A stretch of 64,000 bases of DNA from an uncultured Acidobacteriota bacterium (GTDB taxonomy: Bacteria > Acidobacteriota > UBA6911 > CAINFC01): positions 1-64,000 of the forward strand of contig CAINFC010000311.1 in assembly GCA_903847975.1 (NCBI GenBank), given 5' to 3'. The stretch's first letter is position 1; every line of letters begins with the position of its first letter. A program made the translations under genes and the position numbers. The notes beneath the pieces are model-generated. The model saw only the letters and a program-made list of their open reading frames with translations. It was not told where the DNA came from and ran no database searches. Positions 29,271 through 38,759 of the stretch are shown here, piece after piece.

Positions 29271-29280
29271 GCGGTTCCTT

Positions 29281-29311
29281 TTCTGAGGAGGGCCGGAACT
29301 TCTCCTCAGAA
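29281..29311 (-). terminator. stem-loop after the kinase gene
   Basis: TTCTGAGGAG (29281-29290) and CTCCTCAGAA (29302-29311) form a perfect 10-bp stem starting five bases after the kinase stop. It lacks a T-run, so it may act as an mRNA end-protecting or partial terminator. Confidence 0.5.
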
Positions 29312-29315
29312 GCTG

Positions 29316-32204
29316 TCAGCGGAAGTTCTCCGCCAGCAGGATGTCCGAATCGATCCGGTCACTGTGCTCGTAAAGGATCCAGCGTCCGTCCGGGGAAATG
29401 GACATGGTTCCGGCACTATTCCAGAAATAATGGTCGGGATCGCCCGGCAGGGCGACTCTCCCCGGAAGTTTCCCGCCGGAGAGGCTGTAGGTTTCGATAG
29501 CCGGTCCTCCTTTTGCGAAAGGATCCAACACGTAAATTCGCGACTCTCCCAGGGTCCAGGTCGCACCGCGCCCGACGGTCAAAGCCGGCGTCTCTTCCCC
29601 GCCGGAAACAGGAACTTTGAAGATGCGGCCATCCTCATTCCCGTAATAGACGGTTCTTCCGTCGGTGGACTCAAATGCCGGAAAACCGCCCTGACTCGTT
29701 ACCGGAAGCAGAATGTCTTCCTCCACGGATTTTTTCCACAGCCGGCCGCCATTCCCTCGGTTCGCAAAGAAATAGACCCACTTCCCGTCGCGCGACCAGC
29801 CGGGATAACCCTTATCGTAGTCGTCGGTGGTCAGAGGCCGCTCTTTTCCGCCTTCTGCGTCCATGAGGGAAATGCGGTGGTGGCCCTTCTGTTCCGCCCA
29901 GAAAGCAATGGTGCGCCCGTCAGGTGACCATCGCGGCTGGAGCGCCCCCCCGATATCGAAATGGGTAAGCTGGCGTTGATTGGTGCCGTCCGAGTTGCTG
30001 ATCCAGATTTGATGGGTGCCGGTTCGATTGGAGGAAAAGGCGATCTGCCGGCCGTCCGGAGAATAAGCGGGGCACACGTTGAACATGTCGGCATAAATCA
30101 CCCTCGAGGGTCCGGCCGGATTGGCAGAAATCGGGGTTCCCGGAGGTGCTACCTGCCAGATGCTGATATTATGCTCCCCGCGGGCGAAAGCCAGTTTGTT
30201 GCCACGGCGCGATACGGAAGGCCAGGCGGCATTCTCGCTCCCCACCGCCAGCCGAACGGATTCCCTTCCGGATATCGGCGCCCGCCACAGTCCCCACAGG
30301 CCGCCGCGGTTGGACGAATACACGATACTGCGGCCGTCCGCCGTCCAATCCAGGCCGCAGATTATCATGTTGTCCCTTGTAATCCGGTTCGGCGCGCCTT
30401 GTGCTGCCCCTCCTTCCGTTAGCGCCAGTGTGTAAATATCGCTCGGAAAACCTGCCGAAAATCCTCGGGCAAACGCCAGGGTTTGGCCATCGGGGGAGAA
30501 TGCGGATATTCCGTCCCGCATGGCTGCCGGCGGCGAGGTCAGCTTTTTCTTTTCGCGCGTGGCTATATCGAGCAGGAAAATGCTGGGGGGCGATTCCGGG
30601 GAATCCCGGTCGACAATCGACAGAGCCTTCCCGTCCGGCGACCAGGCAATCCCGCAAAACTGGCGGGACATAATCCGCATGAGGAAGCGGCACCGTACCG
30701 TCGTAATGTGCAGCCGCTGTTCCGCCCCTCCGGCTGCCGGCACGATCCGGACTTCATTCCCCGTGTCAGTTGCACGAAGGAAGGCGACATAAAGGGCATC
30801 CGGGGACCAGACCGGGCTGAAATCATAACCGGGATCGCTGGTCAGCCGGCGTGCTGTTGCCTCACCCACCAACTGCAGGTAGATATCGGAGTTATCCTGC
30901 TTCTCGCTGTTCCAGACAAAGGCTACCTGCTTTCCGTCCGGTGACAGCGCCGGATTTGTTTCCAGGCCCTGGAGCGAGGCAAAGGCACCCACCCTCGGCG
31001 GCTGGCTGGCCGGAGGGTCAAGAAGGATCCGCCATGCCGAAATCCCCGATGCCAGGGCAAGCAGGAATGCACCTGCTGTCCATGACAGCATCCGCCCTCT
31101 GCGTCTTGCGGCTGCCCGGTCCGCACCCGTTTCACCGATCATTCCTTCCAGGGCAGCCTTGACTTCCGCCATACTCTGAAAGCGCCGCGCCGGATCCTTT
31201 TGCAGGCAACGTCGGATAGCTGCCTGCAGCGGGCGGGCAGTCCCCCGATCGAAGGGAGCGGGCTCGCTGCGGAGAATGGCCGACAGGGTCGAAAGGCTGC
31301 TGTTTCCCGGAAAAGCCCGGCGCCCGGAAACGATTTCGTAAAGCACCGAGCCGAAGGAAAAAATGTCCGAGCGGGCATCCACCGGGTTGCCTTCCGCCTG
31401 TTCCGGGGACATGTAGGCTACCGTTCCCACGATCCGGCCATCGCCGGTCAGGGACTTCATCACCGGAGCGGAACCGGACTCCCTGTCCGTCATGGGGATG
31501 GCCCGCTTGACCAGCCCGAAATCCAGCACTTTTACCTGGCCGGTTTCGGTTATCATGATGTTGGCCGGCTTCAGATCGCGGTGCACGATGCCTGCCGTGT
31601 GCGCCGCCGCGAAGGCATCGGCAATCTGGATGGCATATTTCATGGCCAGCGAGAGAGGAATCTCCCTGTCGCCTATCTTCCGGTCCAGGGAATGGCCGGC
31701 AATGTATTCCATCACGATGAAGTCCATGCCGCTGTCGCTAGAGATTTCGTGGATGGTGACGATGTGGGGATGGTTGAGCGCCGAAGCAGCCTGCGCCTCC
31801 CGTACAAAACGCTTTCGATGGTCGGGATCGGCCGCCCACTCCGCAGGGAGCAACTTGATGGCCACGTCGCGATCCAGGAGGGTGTCGTGAGCCCGAAAGA
31901 CAATGCCCATACCTCCTTCGCCGATCTTTTCCAGTATGCGGTAGTGAGAAAGGGTCCTTCCGCTTAGGTCCGGCTGCGGGTCCTGCCGCTCCTCATCGGC
32001 CAGCGCCCGGGCGGCGTGCTCCAGCGCCGGCGTTTCCAGCGGATTCCGCGAGCCGGTCTCCTCGGCCAGCATCCGCTGCACCTCCCGAAGCAGAGTCTCG
32101 TCTCCGGCACACGCCTGCCGGAGAAAGGCTTTTCTTTGTTCCGCGGCCAGCTCCCTTGCGGAATGGAAAATCTGTACAGTCCGCTGCCACCGTTCGGTTT
32201 CCAT
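29316..32204 (-). CDS. membrane Ser/Thr protein kinase with C-terminal TolB-like propeller
   Basis: 962 residues. The Hanks-type kinase domain (about 75-345) has the glycine loop IGEGGMGIVFRAH, VAIKLLP lysine, HRDLKPANIM catalytic loop, DFGLVK metal motif and GTVAYMSPEQAEGN activation segment. One membrane helix (about 371-393) follows. The rest (about 400-962) is a series of PD40/TolB-type propeller blades (NPALSPDGKQVAFVW, YSPDGRQIAFSSN, WSPDGRTIAFWA, WSRDGKWVYFFAN). The propeller is expected outside the membrane as a sensor. This layout is very common in Acidobacteriota. The downstream sigma factor on the same strand is a plausible output target (inference). Confidence 0.93.
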   Translation of the reverse strand: METERWQRTVQIFHSARELAAEQRKAFLRQACAGDETLLREVQRMLAEETGSRNPLETPALEHAARALADEERQDPQPDLSGRTLSHYRILEKIGEGGMGIVFRAHDTLLDRDVAIKLLPAEWAADPDHRKRFVREAQAASALNHPHIVTIHEISSDSGMDFIVMEYIAGHSLDRKIGDREIPLSLAMKYAIQIADAFAAAHTAGIVHRDLKPANIMITETGQVKVLDFGLVKRAIPMTDRESGSAPVMKSLTGDGRIVGTVAYMSPEQAEGNPVDARSDIFSFGSVLYEIVSGRRAFPGNSSLSTLSAILRSEPAPFDRGTARPLQAAIRRCLQKDPARRFQSMAEVKAALEGMIGETGADRAAARRRGRMLSWTAGAFLLALASGISAWRILLDPPASQPPRVGAFASLQGLETNPALSPDGKQVAFVWNSEKQDNSDIYLQLVGEATARRLTSDPGYDFSPVWSPDALYVAFLRATDTGNEVRIVPAAGGAEQRLHITTVRCRFLMRIMSRQFCGIAWSPDGKALSIVDRDSPESPPSIFLLDIATREKKKLTSPPAAMRDGISAFSPDGQTLAFARGFSAGFPSDIYTLALTEGGAAQGAPNRITRDNMIICGLDWTADGRSIVYSSNRGGLWGLWRAPISGRESVRLAVGSENAAWPSVSRRGNKLAFARGEHNISIWQVAPPGTPISANPAGPSRVIYADMFNVCPAYSPDGRQIAFSSNRTGTHQIWISNSDGTNQRQLTHFDIGGALQPRWSPDGRTIAFWAEQKGHHRISLMDAEGGKERPLTTDDYDKGYPGWSRDGKWVYFFANRGNGGRLWKKSVEEDILLPVTSQGGFPAFESTDGRTVYYGNEDGRIFKVPVSGGEETPALTVGRGATWTLGESRIYVLDPFAKGGPAIETYSLSGGKLPGRVALPGDPDHYFWNSAGTMSISPDGRWILYEHSDRIDSDILLAENFR

Positions 32205-32297
32205 TTTGAAATTTTAGATTTTTTTGGCGGTTTTCGCTGCCGATTCCCGCATTGGGTCTTTCAAGCGGTCCTGCCGGACAGCAGAAAGGGAGGCCTG

Positions 32298-33029
32298 ATG
32301 TCGGGAAAATCCATAATCAGCATTATAGCTGTACTGTTCCTGTCTTTGTCAATCACCCGGGAAAACAGAGCGGCGAACCCTCAGCAAGGCAAGGAAGATA
32401 TCGTGTCGGCAGTCATGGAGCGGTTCCGCCCGGCCCGGGACGGTAATTGCCGGCAATTTTTCCAGTCGATCCGTCCGCCAAGGCTAAGCTCGGCCATGAA
32501 AGCCTTGGCATTGACTTATCTGCCTCCGGATGGCGAAGTGATGCCGGATGCCCGATCGGTCGCGGTACTGGATGAACTGCTCCCGATTCTCGCCCTCCAC
32601 GAGAGAGAATCCTTTGTTGAAATCAAGCTGATTCAGGCGGCACCGGCTGCCGTTGCCATGTATGCCCGCTGCGTGCTTCTCATTTCCGAACAGACAATCC
32701 GGCTTCTTTCGGTCCATGAGTTGCAGGCCCTGACCGCCCACGAACTGGGGCACGAATACGTTTGGGGGGCGTATGAATCCGCCCTCGAACGCCGCGACTC
32801 ACGGAGCATGCGGGAGCTGGAACTCTGGTGTGACGGAGTCGCCGTCCTTACGCTTCTTGACCTGGGGATCGAACCGCGCTCCCTGGTTTCCGGAATTTCG
32901 AAGATCAACCGTTACAACAGCCGCTTTGGAGTTCCGCAAAATGCAGGAGATTATCCCCCGGATCGCTTGAGAAGCAGGTTCCTCAGGAATCTTCTTGTCT
33001 TCACACGCAAGTCCGGATCCATCCCCTAG
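32298..33029 (+). CDS. M48-like metalloprotease domain protein
   Basis: 243 residues with an N-terminal signal or anchor (about 5-22). The zinc motif is HELGHEY (HExxH) in LQALTAHELGHEYVW, and the downstream ELELWCDGVAV provides a possible third ligand (Glu) with Asp four residues on, as in M48 and related peptidases. ATG 32298 has GGGAGG upstream; the longer open frame runs back into the divergent kinase gene and lacks similarity. It is divergent from the kinase. Substrate unknown; family placement is from the zinc motif only. Confidence 0.7.
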   Translation: MSGKSIISIIAVLFLSLSITRENRAANPQQGKEDIVSAVMERFRPARDGNCRQFFQSIRPPRLSSAMKALALTYLPPDGEVMPDARSVAVLDELLPILALHERESFVEIKLIQAAPAAVAMYARCVLLISEQTIRLLSVHELQALTAHELGHEYVWGAYESALERRDSRSMRELELWCDGVAVLTLLDLGIEPRSLVSGISKINRYNSRFGVPQNAGDYPPDRLRSRFLRNLLVFTRKSGSIP

Positions 33030-33190
33030 GCCGGCTGACCATCGGATTCCGCAGGTCCTCCAGAAATTCCAGCCTCTGGAAAGCCCCGGTCTGCGGAGCG
33101 GACTTCCGCTGCGGCAGGTCCTCTACGCTTATTCCGCCGTTTCGGATATGATTCCAGTCTCATTGCAGCCATCAGGGAAGGAGTCGGACG

Positions 33191-35554
33191 GTGAAAAAGC
33201 GTACTTTCCGTTTCTGGATTTTGATTTTTATTCTGGCCAGGACTGCCCCGGCGGAAGTGCGGCGGATCGACATCCGTTCCGACGCCGGCTTTTCGATCAA
33301 TGCCGCCGGGCCGCTGCTGGTGCGCTCGGACGAGGCGCGGGGCCGGGTGATCCTGGCCAACACCCTGACTTCCTCTCTTACCGTGATTCAGGTCGCCGAT
33401 GGACGGATTCAGAATATCCCGGTCGGCTCCCGTGTTCCTCCGTACCTGAAGGCGGAGGCCCTGACGCTGCGAAAATCGACCGGAGATATCTACCTGATCG
33501 GCAGCCGCTGTCTGATGATCGTGGATCCTTCGAAAGGCACATCCCGGACGGTTCCCACGCCCGGGCAATTCGAGGCGGTGGCTGCCGACGAGACCTCCGG
33601 GAACGCTTTTCTGGTAGGAAGGGCAAGCCGAAGCCTCGGCTTCCTGCCGGCTGGATCTTCCGAGGTGAAGCAGATCCCCTGGCTCGACCGGGAGGAGGAA
33701 ATCGTTAACCAGAATATGACCCCGAAGCCGCCGCTGCGCAAGATCATTGCCGATTCGACGGTGGGCATGATAGCCCTCGATGCCTGGACATCCACGCTGT
33801 ATTGCTTCCGCCCTTCCGACGCCACCCTGCTGCGCAGCCGGAAGCTGGCGCTCAATGCCGGCGGAAGGTGGCACCTGGCGGGCTATCGCCAGGAAGGGCA
33901 CCAGATCTTCCTGGTTACGGAAACGGAGGACCGTAAGGCACTGCAGGCGGCCTGCATCGGGGCGGAGGACGAAAAAGACCGGGTGATCGCTCTGCCCGGC
34001 CTGACGGAACCCGTCGGGATCGCCTTCAGTACCCGCAGGAACGAGGTCTATATCGCTTACGATAACCATCCGACGGTGCATGTGGTGGAGTTCCGGGAAG
34101 GCGGCCAGACGGAAGAAATTGCCGTCCCCGGCTACGGCAACGATGCGGTGGCTCTCGACGAGGAGGGCGGCAGGCTTTTCGTGGCCTCCTGGGCCTGGTC
34201 CGACCTGGCAACCATCCGCCTCGACCGCCGTTCGATGGTAGCGCGGAAAATGGACCTGGGCATCCTCCCGCACCAGTTTTCGATGGCCTGGCATCCCGCT
34301 TCCGGGAAGCTTTATATCCCTCTCGGAGCCACGGCAGTCAACGGCTCTTTCGGAGCCGCCGTGACTACCTGGGAGCCGGAAACAGGGCGCATGGCAAAGA
34401 TTCGGACCGGGTGGGCGCCGATGGATCTTGCCCGCGCCAGGGGTGCCGGCTTTGTGACAGTGTTCGGCAGCGAGGATGAAGCCGCCCGGGTTTACCCGGA
34501 CGGCCGGGTTTCGCGATTCCGGCTTCCGGTGCCCTATCCCATCCGCTGTACCGCCACGCCGGACGGAAAGATTGCGCTGGCCTACGGCGCCCACCAGTCC
34601 TGGTGGCCGGTGGTTTATATCCGCGGAGCGCGCAACGGGCTGCTCCTGATGGACCCCGGTGGCGACGGCACGCCTATCGACCGGCGGCTGCCGCGTCAGG
34701 CCCAGGATATCGCTTCCGATGCGTCCGGCCGGCTCTTCCTGCTGCAGAACAACTGGGGCCGAGAAAAGCAGTTTATTTCCTGTTTCGGCGATGCGGTGCG
34801 GGAGTGGGATCCGGGAATCAGCCGCTTTGAGACCGGCGATGAGGTGGAGAGGGAGACGACGCAGCGGATCCTGGCGCTCGATGAGCCCCACGGCTTGGTT
34901 TACCTGGTCCGCAACGGCGAGCAGGACGTCCAAAATGGCGTGCTCCATGTTATGGACGGGAAAAGCATGAAGACTCTTCACCGGGTTGAGACTGGAAGAA
35001 CACCGACCGGACTGGCGATCGAGAGCCAGGCGCCGGAAGGGAAGGGGGTGCGCGCCGCGGTGGCCAATTTCGACAGCGATACCTTGACGGTTACAGAAAG
35101 GAACGGTCCGGACTTTTCGGTAATGACCTGGAAAACCGGCCGGCAGCCTCTGCGGGTGGTTTTTCACGGAGGGCAGATATGGGTTCTGACCCACCGCGGC
35201 AGAACCCTGGAATGTGTGGATCCATCCAGCGGCACCGTGGTTCGTTATCCTGTCCCATGGGACGGCTTGCCGGACCAGTTCCTGAAAAGCGGGGAAACTC
35301 TCTGGCTGTCGGTTTACGGGGTCGACCGCCTGGGGATCCTGAAATTCGATTTGAAAAGCAGGGAGTTCTCGGTGGTAGAGACGCTCCGATATCCTTACGG
35401 CGATACGGCTCTGGACAGCGGCCACTGTTCCTTTTTCAACCGGGGTCAGTTCGGGGATGCCATTTTCTCCCTGAGCCGCATGATCCGGGATGAAAATAAG
35501 GCCGTCTGGATTGCGGATTTTCTTTCCGGCTCCGTATTTCACATCCGCCCCTGA
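33191..35554 (+). CDS. secreted beta-propeller (YVTN-like) repeat protein
   Basis: 787 residues with a signal peptide (about 5-22). The body is a run of repeats such as EPVGIAFSTRRNEVYIAYD, NDAVALDEEGGRLFVASW, FSMAWHPASGKLYIPLG and LALDEPHGLVYLVRNGEQD, typical of YVTN/NHL-type propellers, probably two. No catalytic residues can be assigned. GTG at 33191 follows GAAGGAG. Expected periplasmic or extracellular; likely ligand binding or structural. It is followed by an unusual tandem repeat and the DUF4213 gene. Confidence 0.72.
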   Translation: MKKRTFRFWILIFILARTAPAEVRRIDIRSDAGFSINAAGPLLVRSDEARGRVILANTLTSSLTVIQVADGRIQNIPVGSRVPPYLKAEALTLRKSTGDIYLIGSRCLMIVDPSKGTSRTVPTPGQFEAVAADETSGNAFLVGRASRSLGFLPAGSSEVKQIPWLDREEEIVNQNMTPKPPLRKIIADSTVGMIALDAWTSTLYCFRPSDATLLRSRKLALNAGGRWHLAGYRQEGHQIFLVTETEDRKALQAACIGAEDEKDRVIALPGLTEPVGIAFSTRRNEVYIAYDNHPTVHVVEFREGGQTEEIAVPGYGNDAVALDEEGGRLFVASWAWSDLATIRLDRRSMVARKMDLGILPHQFSMAWHPASGKLYIPLGATAVNGSFGAAVTTWEPETGRMAKIRTGWAPMDLARARGAGFVTVFGSEDEAARVYPDGRVSRFRLPVPYPIRCTATPDGKIALAYGAHQSWWPVVYIRGARNGLLLMDPGGDGTPIDRRLPRQAQDIASDASGRLFLLQNNWGREKQFISCFGDAVREWDPGISRFETGDEVERETTQRILALDEPHGLVYLVRNGEQDVQNGVLHVMDGKSMKTLHRVETGRTPTGLAIESQAPEGKGVRAAVANFDSDTLTVTERNGPDFSVMTWKTGRQPLRVVFHGGQIWVLTHRGRTLECVDPSSGTVVRYPVPWDGLPDQFLKSGETLWLSVYGVDRLGILKFDLKSREFSVVETLRYPYGDTALDSGHCSFFNRGQFGDAIFSLSRMIRDENKAVWIADFLSGSVFHIRP

Positions 35555-35596
35555 GATTCGGAGCGCATGACGTTGGAAAAGAAAACAGTTTCGGCG

Positions 35597-35661
35597 AAAG
35601 TGGGTGTCCTAAGGTGATCACTAAGGTGATCATTCACAAAAAGTGGGTGTCCTAAGGTGAT
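35597..35661 (+). repeat. short direct and tandem repeats spanning the start of the DUF4213 gene
   Basis: A 22-base unit containing GTGGGTGTCCTAAGGTGAT occurs at 35597-35618 and 35640-35661. Within and after the first copy CTAAGGTGATCA is repeated in tandem (35609-35620, 35621-35632). The third CTAAGGTGAT includes the GTG start of the next gene. The repeats could be operator sites, a slippage product, or could offer alternative starts. Confidence 0.7.
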
Positions 35662-36472
35662 TTACGAGGAGACTCTTGCTTTTCTGGCCGAAGCAGGGGG
35701 GGATGACCTGGACGCGCTAACCCTGTCCGAGGTGGTCATCGGCAGCTGCCTTTGTGCCGTAAGGCTTTCCGATGGCAGCGCGGGCGTGGCGGCCACCCTG
35801 ACGGAACACGGCGGTTTCCACGGAAAGGGGAGCCGCGATTTCGGCGAATTCACGCCTCTCCGGATCCGGGGACGAAGGGTGAGGGACCTGCTCTATTCCG
35901 AAAAGGACAGCCAGGAGGTGAAGGCGCTCCAGATCGCCGCCCTGAATGCCCTTTCTTGCTCCATGATCCGCGGCGGACCGTACCCGGTTGAGGAAGACCG
36001 TGACCCGGTCGACCTCCTGGGCGATCTTCGCGGAAAAAGGATATACCTCGTGGGAGCCTTCCCCTCCTATATCCGCCGGTTCCGGGAAGAGGGCTGCGAT
36101 TTCTCGGTCCTGGAGAGGAACCCGAGTGCCCTGAAGCCCGAACACCAGGAGCATTTTGTCCCGGCAGAACACTACGGAAGGGTTCTGCCCGGTGCGGAAA
36201 TTGTGATCCTTACCGGCCAGACCCTGGTCAACCGGACCATCGACGCTCTCCTCGGCGCGGTGTCGCCGGGAGCCGTGGTGGTGGTTACCGGACCTTCCTG
36301 CGGTGCGGTCCCCGACATTCTCTTCCGCTACGGGGTATCGATTGCCGGCAGCCTGTTGATCACCGATCCGGCGATGATGCTTGCCGTGGCTGCCGAGGGA
36401 GGCACAGGCTACCACCTGTTTCATTATTGCGCGCGGAAGATGGTTCTGGTCAACCCTAGCGGCCGGGTTTGA
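35657..36472 (+). CDS. DUF4213/DUF364 (putative heavy-metal chelation) protein
   Basis: 271 residues. The N-terminal half has the DUF4213 look (VVIGSCLCAVRLSDGSAGVAAT). The C-terminal half is a Rossmann-like DUF364 domain (KRIYLVGAFPSYIRRF, AEIVILTGQTLVNRTID, VVVTGPSCGAVPDILF, VSIAGSLLITDP). The family is thought to bind metals or metal chelates, and members are often found near molybdenum enzymes. Here it overlaps the 3-prime end of a xanthine dehydrogenase large-subunit gene by 17 bases, convergently. GTG 35657 lies inside a direct repeat and lacks a well-spaced ribosome site, so the start is not certain. Confidence 0.78.
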   Translation: MIYEETLAFLAEAGGDDLDALTLSEVVIGSCLCAVRLSDGSAGVAATLTEHGGFHGKGSRDFGEFTPLRIRGRRVRDLLYSEKDSQEVKALQIAALNALSCSMIRGGPYPVEEDRDPVDLLGDLRGKRIYLVGAFPSYIRRFREEGCDFSVLERNPSALKPEHQEHFVPAEHYGRVLPGAEIVILTGQTLVNRTIDALLGAVSPGAVVVVTGPSCGAVPDILFRYGVSIAGSLLITDPAMMLAVAAEGGTGYHLFHYCARKMVLVNPSGRV

Positions 36473-38759
36473 GGCGCTGCAGGGAAAGGAGGATCGCTTC
36501 GCCGGTGGCCGGCAGATCGAAATCCGGCTCTTCACGGTGGCCGGCCGTGGCGGAAATGGCGTCCTTGATGGCCAGCCAGGCGGAAAGCCCGAGCATGAAA
36601 GGCGGCTCGCCGATCGCCTTGCTTCCGTGAACCGTCCCCGGATTGGGCCGTCCTTCCAGCAGCTCCACATGAAAAACCGGAGGGACGTCGCCGGAAGTGG
36701 GAATTTTGTAGGTATCCGGAGAGTGGGTCAGCAGCCGACCGCCCTCGTCCCACTTGATCTCTTCCGTGGTGCACCACCCGACTCCCTGCAGAAAGCCCCC
36801 CTCGATCTGCCCCCGGTCAATCCCCGGCTCTATGGACCGGCCGCCCTCGTGAAGGATATCCACGCGGAGCAAGCGGGCTTCCCCGGTCAGCAGATCGAGC
36901 AGGACTTCGGAAACGGCCATGGTGTAAACGTAATAGTGAAAGGGCTTTCCCCATCCTCTCGCCTTGTCCCAGCCGATGTCCGGGGTGCGGTAAAAGCCGC
37001 TGGCGGCCAGGCTCACCTGGCGCAGGTTCATTTCCCGCATTGCTTCGGAAAAGGGAACCGAGCACCCCGGGCGTCTCCGATCCTGGATGCAGCCGCCCTC
37101 AAAGACAATATCTTCCGCGGAGCTTTTCTCTCCTCCGAACCGGTCGGCAAAAACGGCGGGCATGGCTTCGGCAATCCGCTGCTTCAGGGTTTCGATGGCA
37201 TTCCGCACCGCCATTCCGTTCAGGTCCGATCCCGAAGAGGCTGCCGTCGGGGATGTGTTGGGAACGCGGGAAGTGCTGGTGGCGTTGACCTTGATCTGTC
37301 CGGCGGGCAGCCCAAACCCGGCGGCGGCGATTGCTTGGATCTTGGCGTTCAGCCCCTGGCCCATTTCCGTGCCGCCATGGTTGACAGCTACCGTGCCATC
37401 CGCGTAGATCAGAACCAGAGCGCCGGCCTGGTTGAGAAAGGTAGTGGTGAAGCTGATTCCGAATTTGACCGGGGTGAGGGCGATTCCTTTCCGGAAAAAT
37501 TCATGGCAGGCGTTGAAATCCGCTGCCGCCCGGCGGCGGGTGTGGTAATCGGAGGAAGCCGCCAGCCGGTCGGCCATTTCCGACAGAGGGGGTTCAACGA
37601 CGGTCTGTCCGTAATGGGTGACGTTGCCGGGCGCATGCCGGTAGAAATTTCTTTTTCTGACTTCCAGGGGGTCTTTCCCCAGGTGCCGGGCGATGCGGTC
37701 CAGGATGGTTTCGATGGCCGCCATGGCCTGGGGTCCGCCGAATCCGCGCATGGCCGTATTGGAGGGCAGGTTGGTCTTCCATACCGAGGCCCGGATTTCC
37801 ATGTTCGGCACGAAATAGGCATTGTCCGCATGGAGCATGGCCCGCTCCATGATGGCGAAGGAAAGGTCGGAGGCCGCCCCGCCGTCGCTGTGGAAATCGA
37901 ACCGTACCGCCTGCAACAGTCCGTCGGAATCGAAGCCGGCGGAATAGCCGATCCGAAAGCGGTGCCGCTTGCCGGTCATGATCATATCCTGGTCGCGGTT
38001 CAATCGGATTTTCACCGGCCGCCCGGTGGCACGGCTGAGCAGGGCGGTCCAGCAGGCGGTGTGGTTGGCCTGGGTTTCCTTGCCTCCGAACCCGCCCCCC
38101 AGACGCTTGACCTCCACGGCCACCTCGTTGCGGGAGATGCCCAGCACCCCGGCCGCCAGCGCCTGGGTTTCCGAAGGGTGCTGCGTGGAGCTGTAAACGG
38201 TCATTTCCCGGCCTTCTCCCGGGACGCAAAGGCAGACCTGGGTTTCCAGGTACCAGTGCTCCTGAGCTCCGGTGCGCAGTGTGCCGGAGATCCGGTGGGC
38301 CGCAGCCCGCAGCCCGGCCTCCGCGTCTCCCCGGCACATGGTCCGCGGCGGCCCCAGCAGGGATTGCGCTTCCATGGCCTGCTCCAGGCTGAGGATCGCC
38401 GGCAGCGGCTCGTATTCCACCCGGATTTCCGCAGCCGCCTGCCGGCAAAGCTCCATGGTTTCCGCGGCAATCAGAAAAACTGCCTGCCCGGCAAAGGTGA
38501 CTTCCTGTTCCGCCAGGCACAGCTCGTCGCGGATGACCGGGCCCATCTGGTTATGGCCCGGGATATCCCGGGAAGAAAGGACTGCGGCAACGCCGGGCAG
38601 ACGGCGGGCGGCCTCCAGGTCGAAGGACCTAATGCGGGCATGAGCCTCGGCGCTGGTTACGACCAGGCCGTGCAAAAGGCGGGACGGCTCCGGCATGTCG
38701 TCCACGAATGCGGCTTCGCCGGTGACGTAATACAATGCGTTTTCCGCGGAGAGATTCAT
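36456..38759 (-). CDS. xdhB: xanthine dehydrogenase molybdopterin-binding subunit
   Basis: 767 residues, the usual length of the separate large subunit. All bovine xanthine oxidase key positions are present: GGGFGGKET (Glu228, bovine Glu802), AMRGFGGPQ (bovine Arg880), GGTEMGQGLN in the Mo-pterin site and SKAIGEPPF (Glu718, bovine Glu1261). It oxidises hypoxanthine to xanthine and xanthine to urate, as far as residue conservation can tell. ATG 38759 overlaps the small-subunit stop (ATGA); the longer frame upstream lies within that gene. Last gene of the acyl-ligase/guaC/xdh operon. No XdhC-type sulfurase chaperone is visible in the window. Confidence 0.95.
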   Translation of the reverse strand: MNLSAENALYYVTGEAAFVDDMPEPSRLLHGLVVTSAEAHARIRSFDLEAARRLPGVAAVLSSRDIPGHNQMGPVIRDELCLAEQEVTFAGQAVFLIAAETMELCRQAAAEIRVEYEPLPAILSLEQAMEAQSLLGPPRTMCRGDAEAGLRAAAHRISGTLRTGAQEHWYLETQVCLCVPGEGREMTVYSSTQHPSETQALAAGVLGISRNEVAVEVKRLGGGFGGKETQANHTACWTALLSRATGRPVKIRLNRDQDMIMTGKRHRFRIGYSAGFDSDGLLQAVRFDFHSDGGAASDLSFAIMERAMLHADNAYFVPNMEIRASVWKTNLPSNTAMRGFGGPQAMAAIETILDRIARHLGKDPLEVRKRNFYRHAPGNVTHYGQTVVEPPLSEMADRLAASSDYHTRRRAAADFNACHEFFRKGIALTPVKFGISFTTTFLNQAGALVLIYADGTVAVNHGGTEMGQGLNAKIQAIAAAGFGLPAGQIKVNATSTSRVPNTSPTAASSGSDLNGMAVRNAIETLKQRIAEAMPAVFADRFGGEKSSAEDIVFEGGCIQDRRRPGCSVPFSEAMREMNLRQVSLAASGFYRTPDIGWDKARGWGKPFHYYVYTMAVSEVLLDLLTGEARLLRVDILHEGGRSIEPGIDRGQIEGGFLQGVGWCTTEEIKWDEGGRLLTHSPDTYKIPTSGDVPPVFHVELLEGRPNPGTVHGSKAIGEPPFMLGLSAWLAIKDAISATAGHREEPDFDLPATGEAILLSLQRLKPGR

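Noticed and set aside
33026-35542. 838-codon minus-strand frame opposite the beta-propeller gene
   Set aside because: The plus-strand frame has a signal peptide, ribosome site and propeller repeats; the opposite frame has none of these.
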